A stretch of DNA of 64,000 nucleotides, taken from the NCBI RefSeq assembly GCF_037975245.1, contig NC_092567.1, positions 601,501 through 665,500 of the forward strand. The letters are read 5' to 3'. The stretch is from Apostichopus japonicus (taxonomy: Eukaryota; Echinodermata; Holothuroidea; Aspidochirotida; Stichopodidae). The notes beneath the pieces are model-generated. The model saw only the letters and a list, made by a program, of their open reading frames with translations. It made no database searches and had not been told where the DNA came from. The translations under genes were made by a program, and so were the position numbers. Of this stretch, positions 10,601-22,600 are shown piece by piece; the first letter of the stretch is position 1, and every line of letters begins with the position of its first letter.

Positions 10601-13600
10601 ACTGTACTGTTTCGAAGGAAAGACAATGTTTACTCCTTTGCATTTCAATATATAGATAGCAATAAACCTTTGCGGGCTTAGTCCGACAAATAGGTGCCCA
10701 GCAAACCATCGTACATAGGGATAAGGGCAGAACAAAGTGCTAAGTCAAAAGTTATGTCATGGGTCCATGAGTAGTTAGAAAACACATGTCTAAATATCCC
10801 CTACATAATACAAAATTTTACTGTTAGGTTGAATGTTTATAGATATTTGTTTCAAGAGTATGTACGTGAGTTGCTCGTAATTTTATCCGTAACAATAATG
10901 CAACAAAGTTTATGATATTTTGAGACGTTATGTCGCAATTGAAAACAATCATCTGCTCTGTAAACTGCCCAATTCCAACCTTTTCCACAGTTTCTCACGT
11001 TGGATGATATACCACAGGCTAAGAATGTGAACATTAAAGGGACAGCGAAGGACAACGTTGATAAAGTGAGTGGTACAACAGTTTCCTTTTTGATTTAAGA
11101 GATACAGTCGATGTCAGTCATCATGTTTTAATTATTAAGGATGATGGGTTTGCCACTTTGACATCACATCACTTCATTTGTTTCTTTATATTTGATGAAT
11201 TCTTTTTTAGAGTATTGCAGTCATTCTAAGGACACCTCTGTCCGTTGGTAAGATGGACGAGCTGGATCGAGGGACTCCATTGCTAAAGTGAGTGGCTAAA
11301 CTAAACACTTTAAGCTTTACTTAAACAACATTGTTGTTATAATATTTTAAATATGGTTTGGATAAAAACATACTTTTTTTGCATAAAAACTTTCCTAGTA
11401 TACTACAGTCACTGTGCAATTGCCTTATCAAACATAATTGGTTAAGCTCCAAACCTCAATTTTAATGAATATAAATTATATTTTCACTCATGAAATTGGT
11501 CAAAGATTAACATCACATAATATTTGAAATTTTGGGCATCAATGTACAAACATTACTCAGTTTGAGTTAATTCCCAGATGTACAAAATATGAGGTATTTA
11601 CAAAACTGAAATCAAATAGGTTTGAAAGTCAGAGCCATGATAGAGTGATTTTAATGTCAATATGTTTAACGTCTCTAGTTAAAGCAGCATTTTGAGTCCT
11701 TTTCTATGATTTTTCTCAACCTCACTAACTCCACTTTGCCATAACGACATACATAACTAGCTTATCTATTTAAATATTACTTCAAATGGGGACATAAAAG
11801 TCGAAAAATTTGCAACTTTCCACTGTTTTTCTCCAAGATATTTTCCGTTGGGATCCCAATAAACCTTGCCCATATATGAATATTTAATCACCACGAACGT
11901 CATTGACCAATACGTAATACAACACCATGCTTGATTTGTGTACAGTCTATATGGCAGTTGTACCAGGGAGTTCCATAACAACTCCCTGGTTGTACCAACG
12001 CAAAGTCTTGAATCTATTTTTAGCAACGGCTCATAACTAAACCTGTATCTCTGATTGGTTGAATTCAAACTAGTGGGTTTGGGGGAACTGTATGCGATTA
12101 ATTTTAAATGTGGAATTTGTCGTGGACACTTTTCTCATTATCTGCAATAATCCTTAATTATTCGCCAATTAACGTTGTTGGCAGGGAAAAACTTGGCTAA
12201 TATCTTAGTTTGCTGTTTTGTGATTGATATATTTTAAAAACTTGATGGATATGTCAAAAAAGTAGAAAACGGCGACCAAACACAAAATGCTGCTTTAAGA
12301 TGATGCGACTGTACTTTAAAAAATATCCCTACAAAATGTTATTTTCCAATTCCCTTTGTTTTTTCCTCATTTTAATTTGTAGTGCCAGAAGTGAAACTGT
12401 TGGATTCGCAAAGGACTTTAAGCTGAACACTGTTTTCTTTCACGGGTCTGGAGTTTTACTTCAAGAACCAGTCCACTATTCCGTTTTGGAGCAGTCACTA
12501 TTGCGGCACCCTGCATCCACCCCTATGGTACCAAGTAAGACTTTTAACAACTTGTATCACTTTTAATCAAAAGCTTTCTTGAAATGAATAAGTATGTTAG
12601 GGAAAAGTTTTAACAAAAGCTTCTTTGAAATAAATTAGTAGGTTAATGAAAAGTTTAAACAAAAGCTTTCTTGAAATAAATAAGTAGGTTAATGAAAAGC
12701 TTAAACAAAAGCTTCTCTGATATAAATTAGTAGGTTAATGTAAAGTTTCTAAACAAAAGCTTCTTTGAAATACATAAGTAGGTTAATGAGAAGTGTAGAC
12801 AAAAGCTTCTTTGAAATAAATAATTTGATTAATGAAAAGTTTAAACGATAGCTTCTTTGAAATAAATAAGTAGGTTAATGAGAAGTGTAAACAAAAGCTT
12901 CTTTGAAATAAATAACTAGGTTAATGAAAATTTTAAACGATAGCTTCTTCGAAATAAATAAGTAGGTGAATGAAAAGTCCAAAAATGATTTATCTTGGAT
13001 AGGTGAATCCAAACTTACCAGCAATTTTCAAGTTCGCATCGAAAAATTTGACAAAATCAATTTTGAAGCCAGTAGAAGTTAGTAAAATATGTTTTGTTTT
13101 TGTATATATGTTAAAGCAGCATTTTGCGTTTTGTCGCTGTTTTCCACTTTTTTGACAAGTCCATCAAGTTTTTTACATATATCAATCACAAAACAGCAAA
13201 ACTAAGATATTAGCCAAGTTTTTTCCCTGCCAAAAGCGTTAATTGGCGAGTAATTAAGGACATTTGCAGATAATGAGAAAAGTGTCCTCCGACAAATTAC
13301 ACATTGAATATTAATCGCATACAGCTCCCCCAACACACTAGTTTGAATTCAACCAATCAGAGATGCAGGTTTAGTCATGAGCCATTGCTAAAAATAGATT
13401 CTAAACGTCGATTTGGTAACTTGGTACAACCAGCGAGCTGGACTCCAACAGCTCCCTGGTACAACTGCCATAGACAATCTACACAATCAAGCATGGTGTT
13501 GTATTACGTATTGGCCAATGACGTTCGTAGCTTTTAAATATTCATATTATGGGCGAGGTTTATTTGGGTCCCAACGGAAAATATCTCTGAGAAAAACAAA

Positions 13601-16600
13601 GTTGAGAGTTGTAAATTTTTAGACTTTTATGCCACCATTTGAAGTAAGATTTGAATAGATAAACTAGTTATGTATGTCGTGGAATCAGTGAGGTTGAGAA
13701 AAACCATAGAAAAGGACGCAAAATGCTGCTTTCAAGCAAAGAATGCAATGTTTCCTGTATTTTCTCTCTCTTCTAGGAAAAGATGTTGACCTGAAAGAAG
13801 ACGAAGATGATAATCTCATCCCTGAAATACCAGAGGATGATGATAATCAGCCACCTCTCAATACAAGCTGTAAGTAATTAATTAAAGAATGGTAGTAATT
13901 AGGTATTGTCAAACAAATGTATTGTTCCTGATTAAACACTTTCCTAGATTTGAGTTTACTTCATCTGTTAACTTATTTCTGCTGCTTGAAGGAGGAAGAA
14001 CCCATTTTGCTAAAATATGTCTAAAATATGGAAAGATGTTTGAAAATGGAAAAATAAAATATAAATTTAAAAAAATCTTGGTAAGATAAAGTTTAATAGT
14101 GGAAAGAGTATTTTTCGATGTTTCCATCACTACCTAAATCAATTTTTATTTTGTCGACAATTTGATTTCATTCTCATATTTTTCTCGTTTTCTTTTAACA
14201 GTGGATGATGTTGAAATGGGAGATCCATTTGGGGAGTTGAATAATAGCCTTGAAAATGTCAAGGTATTATATATTACATATTAAAATGCCAAGGTATTAT
14301 ATATTATAATGCCAAGGTAATTTATATGATATATTAAAATACCAAGGTATTATATCCTATATATGAAAATGCCAAGGTATTATATATTATAATGCAAAGG
14401 TATACATTATATATTAAAATGCCAAGGTATACATTATATATTAAAATGCCAAGGTATACATTATATATTAAAATGCCAAGGAATAATATATTATAATTCC
14501 AAGGTATTATATACTACATTTTTAATTATCCAATGTATTACATATTACATATTAAAATGCCAAGGTACTGTATTTCTTGAGTTCAATTATTTCTTCTGAC
14601 TCTGTTTATGTGTTTTGTCTAATCCATTATTGATAGAAAAGAGATTAATTGATACTTATCATCATTCATTGAAATTCCCTTTGAATCTTCCCGCGACAAA
14701 TTTCATCCCAGAATATGATAAGTAGGTCAACTACATCACTTCTCCCATTTAGAAATCTTAAGTGTCATAATGTAATAAAACAGTGGAAAATCTGTCAATT
14801 GTAAGTCTAGCAAGAGCAGGACCTGTTGTTCTTGTTTGGCTGTAAGACATTTCAACTATTTACTTAAGAAAAGCTGGGCTTGCACTACTGGATGATAATT
14901 ATTATCAATATTTACTGCTTAGAGTTATAGGCAAACGGTACCAAAGGATGAATTCCCCAGTTAACAAGGATAGAATGTAGATTCCTATTTTATACAATAT
15001 TTCATAAAGTTATAATAAAGCAGCTTGGACACTTCCAACTGTTACCATTTATTCTGTGAATAAAACACAAAGCAACAGTGATATAAAATTTGTATCCAAA
15101 TCCGATTTGAAAATATCTATTTCTGTGTCAAGATAACTTTATTGATTTTGCAAAGCTGTTTTATTAACACTAACATCAGTTAATCAATGATCATTAATCA
15201 CTTCAACTAATGAGGTAAATGTCAACAATTTTTTTAAAAGTTGCCTTTTTTCGTTCGATCCACACATTGTAAGATGAAAACTTGTCTGGGCGATGAAATG
15301 TTTAGTATTAAATAGATTCATTAATTTCATTTTGATTAACATTTCTTGGGGAATAAAATTTCTAGAAGGGTTTATTGGTGTGATCAACTCTTGCTAAGAG
15401 TAATGCATGGTTCGTTTGATAAAATTGCCCAAAACCCACAGCAAGCTGTCATAATTATGAAATGAAATTATCATATTCAGATAGCATAGAAAGTCGACCT
15501 ATATTGTTTACAGTTTAGACTTTTCATTTCCAAAGAACAAAACAAGATTATAATATATGAAGTGATGTTAATAGATATATGTTACTAAATGAATGGCTCG
15601 TGGTAATAAACCGTTAATATTGTTATATTGTAGGAGGAGGTCGGAAGGGCCGGTCTGAGGCCTCGACAACCGTTACGTCCGATCCAAGCCAAGGAAGAAC
15701 ACAAGGACCCCTGGGAGACCTTGGACCCCGATGAGGTGGTCACAGAGAAAGAGAAACCGTTCAAGAAAGGTTGGTTAACATTTTAAATAATCAGTTATTC
15801 AGCAAAGAATCAGTGTATGTAATATTCATCTATTTAGTGTTAATGTCACAGTATATATGCTGGATTTTTGGCCTTTTTTCTTCCTGTGAAGATGGTGAGA
15901 GGGAAAGCTTGAAATAAAAGAAACATTTTGCAATCTTCTTCACTAGAAGCATGTTCTACCTATCATAATAAATAGTGCACGTTTCTGGTTGACAGCCTAA
16001 CACACACTGAGTACTGGGTAGGCTAACTGCCATTATATGGATAACTTTCATGCCAGTATTAAGTTAGTAACTATGCAAAACTTGTAACAGTAAAATTGAA
16101 AACATAAATGACAGGTTCCACCTACATAGATTCAAAAATATGAAAAATTCATCAAATTGTTTGATTAGACATATATTCATGATCGTTGTTGTGAAATGTG
16201 GTGAGCTCACTCACTGTCAGTATCAAGTCTAACAAGACCTACTGTACATTTGCTTTGTGTGTGTTGTAAATTATTGAATCAGTATCAAGGCTGAACCTGA
16301 GATAAAAGAATCTGTTTATAAAAGTTAGAGAGCTTGACGTTTCGATCCTTCTAGGATCTTCAGAAATGAGAACAGCCTCCCGATACTTTTAAGAAAGACA
16401 GATGAAGAGAAGTTCCAGTTTAGCTGTTTGTTCATCTGTCTCTGTTAAGTGTGTCCTTAAGTCTATTTTCAAATCTTTTAGCCATTGAAAAAACTCTCCT
16501 GCCAGAATCTAAACATGTCAGACCCTTTTATAGCTTCACCTACACAGGCTTTTTGCAATACATAATACTTAGTTTGTTAACAGTTTTTTTCTCTCTTTAA

Positions 16601-19600
16601 AAAGAACCCCCGGAAATGGCATAAATGAGCAGATTAGTGCAGAAATGGTAACACACTACAAACGTTACAACTTGATACTCATTGATACTCATGTGAATGG
16701 TAAACTTAGTCATGAAATAAGTGAGGATCGAATGAGCGCAGTAATAATTGCCTAGAAGATGAACTAAGGACAACACGCCATGTACTTTGTAAATAATGTG
16801 TGATGAGAACTAGCTACTTACAATACAGAGAGAACAGAAGATATATTAAGCTCCTAGTACTTAACTTGAAGCATTTCATCTGGATTATTTCTTCAGCTCT
16901 TATTCTATTTTTTTTTCCCTGCACAGGTCGCTGTTTCAAGTTACCCCCATCCCTAGCAACCGCGAAAGCCAGGAAAAGAAAACGGAACATTGTCAAGAAA
17001 CCTTTGGCACCTCTCGATGAATTCATCAACAACACATGTGAGATAACATTCTTAAATATTATTAATATGTGTTTAAATTTATATCGATAAAGTTTATAAC
17101 AGGTGACCAGTCGATATTTGTGAAGGAATCTTTACTGTCTAATAAATATATTTCAGAGAGATATATTTTCTGTATTTTTATTATTATTATTATGATTATT
17201 TGGGATATAGTTAATAGCCTCATACAAAATGTAAATGTTATATTTATAACATTAATTTTGACCCGTAATAGGTTCTTCAATAGATTGAAAAATATTACTT
17301 TCTGTGTAATGAAGAGAAAGTCAAGTTTCTTTGTGAATTACACACTCATTTTACTCATGAAATACTTATAGAAATGAAAGCTTTCTACGAGCTTGAAGAT
17401 GTGTTTTGTGCTGAATTTTACCATAAACTGTTGGTAGGTGGGTAGCATATATGCAATCAGTAATAAAAAGAGCTAAAGTCAATATGAAAATGTGTATATT
17501 TATGACATTAAAATTAATTGCAAATCTCTTCTGTAGTGCATTATTAAACCATTAATCACTTGCCTATTGGAAATGACCCAATAGGGTTTGTTACCAAACA
17601 TAGATACCTCATGTAAATCGGTGGGTACCCAGTTAAAGGGTGTGAAGACTTGCGCAAAAAGAAATATCAAATGCCGGTAATATGACCTAGTTTCGAATGA
17701 GGTGTAACAGAAGTGTTAGACAACACCATCGATCCCAGAAAATACGCACACAGCTTGCTATCTTCAGTAATTAGACACTAGTGTACAGTCAGTACATACA
17801 GCTGCGGTCAATACCCACAGCACAGTATATAAACAATACAGCGATGGACATCTCAGGTCCAGCTAAAGATAACAATGTATCATGTTTCATTACTGTCTGC
17901 ATTTTGTAGCGACAAGCAGAAAATTTCACTTGCAAGTGACGGAAAGTTAACTTTTTCAGAGCATGGCACGCCATTTGGGGCGAGTCTTCAATGCCTTTAA
18001 GTGGGAATGTTCCCATGCTTGGTTAGAACGAAGCTTTGCCAAGACAAAAGCGAACACAGCTCTATAATAATCACTTTGTATGATAACAATGTTCTTTTTT
18101 ACTTTGACAGATTTTTCGCATTCCTCCAAGCTACCAGCCAACCCTTTCAAGATCCCATCCTGTCCCGAATTTGAGAATGCTTTCTGGGTCGTCTACAAGA
18201 AACATGAAGCTAATCTGAGGAAGGAGAAGGCCCTACTGGTCAGATATTTTTCATACATAATTCTTAATACATTAAAATCAGCATAAAGCAAATAAAACTT
18301 GAAGATTTTATAGTTTTACAATAATAATAATAATGGACATTTATAATGCGCCGGTATCCGTCAAAAAAAAAAAACAGTAAACATAGTACAAGACAAAAAT
18401 GCAAGCAAAAATGGGCAACATTGAACAGTTAATTAAACAGTTTTCATCAGAAGAGTCTTGAGAGAGCGTTTAAAAGAAGCAAGAGATGGACTGTGTTTTA
18501 CATGTTCTGGAAGGCTGTTCCACAGAGAAGGGGCAGCAGCAGCAAAAGCTCTTTTGCCCCCATGATCGATTTGAGCGATTAATACACAGAAGTAATTTAT
18601 TGTGTGATCTCATGAAAATGCGATTTGTGTGATATGGTTGCAGAAATTCTGACAAGTATATTGGCAAAGATCTAACAATGACTAAAAGATAAAAAAAATG
18701 GTTTCAAAATTAAAACAGTTGTCTACCTTCATTCTGGTTTTGTCCATATGGGGTGTGGCATTTGTAAAGTCCATGTTTTATTATGAAAGTTGATTTCACT
18801 GTTAGATACCTAATGCTAGTGTAAATCCACTGTATGTGCATCTATTTCTTACTGCCACAGATGAAACAAGGCAAAGCAGAGTCAGAGGTTGATGAATACC
18901 TGCAAGAGGAACCAGCGCCCCCAGCCGCCAGTGTCTTTCCAGGCACAGAACCTGATGACTTTGATGAGGGGGAGGATGGCGGTCCTTTGGATGGCTTTGA
19001 CGATGGTGAAGCAGATGGTATAGCTGGTGGCATGGATGAGCACCCTGGTAAGCGGGAGAGTTCTCTTTCAGATGGTTATTGGTATGATGAAGAGCACCCT
19101 GCTAAGGAGAGTTCTCTTTCAGATGGTTATTTGTATTATGGATGAGCACCCTGGTAAGCGGGAGAGTTCTCTTTCAGATGGTTATTACAAGTATTATTTA
19201 TTAAACAATACTGTATTATATCAGGTTATATTCTCAGCTTAGTTCAAGAGAGCAGTATTTCCAATAGATCTTTAGTGAAATGATTATGTTAATTAGTATT
19301 AATTATGTTGTAAGGAGGATGAAAATGAAGATTTTTGTATTTACTTAAGCTAATTTATATCATATAAATCCGGACATACATGCTATGTTAGATAATTCTA
19401 GTTATTGTAGTGTTTGGTCTTATTGCCTAAAATGTTGGGTAGGAAACACATAAAAAGACAGGAGAATGGGTCTAAACCACATACGGACGATCAGGTCTGT
19501 GAAACGTGTGTGCATGCAACCAATTTGAATTCCATGCTTAAAGAAGGTGTCAGTGTGCAAGAATAAATAAAGTTGCAAAAATTGTGTGTTGAATGAAAGC

Positions 19601-22600
19601 AAGTAATACAGTGTTACTGTTGTGATGTTTGCGATACAGTGTTACTGTTGTGATGTTTGCAATACAGTGCTACTGTTGTTATGTCTGAGGTACAGTGTTA
19701 CTGTTGTGATGTTCGAGGTACAGTGTTACTGTTGTGATGTTTGAGGTCTCATTGCTTTCATCTTTTCAATATTTCTTTCTTCTCTCTCCGTTGATAGATG
19801 TATTTTCACAAAACAGTGCCAATGAGTTGGTGACGGATTATGAAAATTTGGTAAAACAATATGTTGTAAGTATTATGTCATTGAATGACACTTAATTTTC
19901 TTTCTTTTTTTTAGAGTATTTTGGGGGGCAGATGGTTTTTCTAGCTTTGTTTTGTTTTATTTGTTAATATTTTCTTAAGATTTCTATAGGTCATTTGATA
20001 GTTATAATTCATTCAGCTATGTTGTGTATATTGGTTATTTGCCTGTCTAACACATGAAGCAAGGTTTTGAAAGTTTTTAAAAAAGTGCAAGTTGGGATTC
20101 TTAATTTCTTGTAGTCTTGTAGCGACATACTCGATATTTAAAGGCAATGTTCACAAGACAACATAATTTGACTTGCTTTAAGATAATATTAAGATTGCAC
20201 TGGATCAACTAAATTTGCCTTGATTATTTTCTCTAAGTGAAGATTAATAAGTTAAAATTCAATTAATTTTATTCCATTCTCAACACTTCTTTGCCCAGAC
20301 AATTCTCATTTTGTAATTTTTTTTTTTTTTTTCCATATTTCAAGTTAACCTTAAATACCTTTTTCTTAACTGAAATTTGACCAGTCAAGGGTAATGAATG
20401 CCAATTTATAAAATTTTGTCAGAAAGTTCTCAAAAGCAATCCAAAATGCTCCTTTAACTGTATATATAACGTTTAATTAGGTACGATCTCATGTTCTGCT
20501 TGTATTAATCCCAGGACGACTACATGGCTAGTGCTCAAGAATATGCTCAGGTGACAGAACTATCAAAGAGGGTCCAACAGTGGGAAGACAAGCTGGGTCC
20601 AATACTCAAGAGAGAGGTACAAATGGCTGGCATTGAGCGATGCAAACTCTTTTTATTTATTTATCTTCCGTCTCTCTTCCTTTCCCTGCCATCCCTAATT
20701 CTTCCTCTTTCCTTTAAAGGCATTGAAGACTCCTCCTAAACCGCTTGCGGCCATCTGAAAAAGTTAACTTTATGTTGCTCGCAAGCAACGTTTTGTTTGT
20801 GTTACGAAATGCAGACAGTAATGAAACGTGATACCTTGTTATCTTTAGCTGGACCTGAGATGTCCATCGCTGTATCGTATACACTGTGCTGTGTGTATTG
20901 ACCGCAGCTGTATGTACTGACTGTAAACTACAGTAGTGTCTAATTACCGACGGTAGCAAGCTGTGTGTGTATTTTCTGGGATCGATGGTGGTGTCTAACA
21001 CTTCTGTTACACCTCATTCAAACTAGGTCAGATTACTGGCATAAGACGTTTATCTTTGCGCGAGTCTTCACCCCCTTAAAAGATGTTCTTTAGCTACATA
21101 ATAAAGATGAATCCTGTATGCTAAATGTTATCACTTAAATTTCAATTGACAATTAGTTTGCTATATATGATCGTGCCGGGTTGATTTTGATGGAAGTTTG
21201 CCTTTGATCACTACAACATTTACTTTCTTAACAGAAGATAAATTTCTTGATTGGAGTGTGACAGAGTGTTTTTTATTGTAATGTAAATGGAGTGCTAATC
21301 CCTTGAGCATTTGTAAATGGGGTGCGAATCCCTTGAGCATTTGTAAATGGAGTGCTAATCCCTTGAGCATTTGTAAACGGAGTGCTAATCCCTTGAGCAT
21401 TTGCAAGGATACTGGTGTGGTTGTCGGACAAACCCTTACAGTTTATCTTAGACTGGTAAAACCCATAAAAACCAGCCTCTTGCATGTGTTAAGCTACACC
21501 TGTTAATGGCTATTGACTTTGTTCATATCTCACCCAATCCTAAATGGAAACTAATATTAATTTTATAACATGCCTATTTCAAATTCCATCTGTGCTCAGT
21601 GCAGCGTGCACATGTATTGTTATTATTGTTACCCAAAATAATATCTTAACAATGACTTTACATATTTGTGAAGGACAAAGGATATTGGAGTTCACTGTAG
21701 TCTAAAGTCCTCGTGATTGGTATGAAGCTAAGAGAATTTTGTATAAGCTAGAATTCTTTGAATTTATCAAACATTGGATAATTGTATCAATACACAGGCC
21801 TGGATGTCATGGTGGAATTGATCAAAGTTTTGTTACAGCTATAACAGATTTGGAGAATAATTGCTAATAGAAAACTTGTGATGTGAAAATGCATTGATCC
21901 CGAACCCACTTGTGTAACCTATTCTGTGATTGAAATAATACAAAATACAAAATTTTTGATTTTTTTTAAACGACTGCGTTTGCACAGTAATTTTAGCCAT
22001 GGATAGAAAATACTAGAGCTTGTGTGTTTGAATTTGTTGGTAAGGTACGTACGGAAGCTCAGAATTTTCCAAAAGATTTTCCAACCTACGAAAACACTTT
22101 ATTACTTGAGTGGCAGCAATCTATGCTTCCATAGGTATGAACAATTTACATAAAAATGAACACCACTGATTTCAATGGGAAGAGAGGACTTAATTGTACC
22201 AATTCGAAACAGGAACAATTTCATAAAATGCTGTCCACCAGTGACAGAAAAAAATTATTTCACATGTATTTATGTAACTAAAATGTGAAAGCATGAACAA
22301 GATGGTTATAGTACCAATGTGATTTGTATTACTTGATTTTTCTTCTGTTTTTAATTTTTTTAAGTCATAGACTTGTATTTTTAACAAAACTTCCTATCTA
22401 ATTTAAAGGAGAAAGCGCTGTTATCAAAGCATATTGACAAAGCAATCTCTGGTCACATCTCTCTCCTTTCTTTCATTTTATGATACATGAAAACTAAACT
22501 GCTTGGTAAAGTCATTCAGTTTCAATTTCTTTCTTTCCAGTATAAATTACAAAATTTATAAATAGGACACATAATAATGATATACAAAAGATGTAAAATG

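Noticed and set aside
13304-13622. Overlapping + strand frames of 69-77 codons, mirrored at 11766-12068 on the minus strand
   Set aside because: Both fall inside the family A MITEs; the similarity between loci is transposon identity, not a gene family.
16814-17035. Minus-strand frame of 73 codons opposite NCAPH2 exon 10
   Set aside because: Antisense shadow; the + strand exon matches NCAPH2 in phase with its neighbours.
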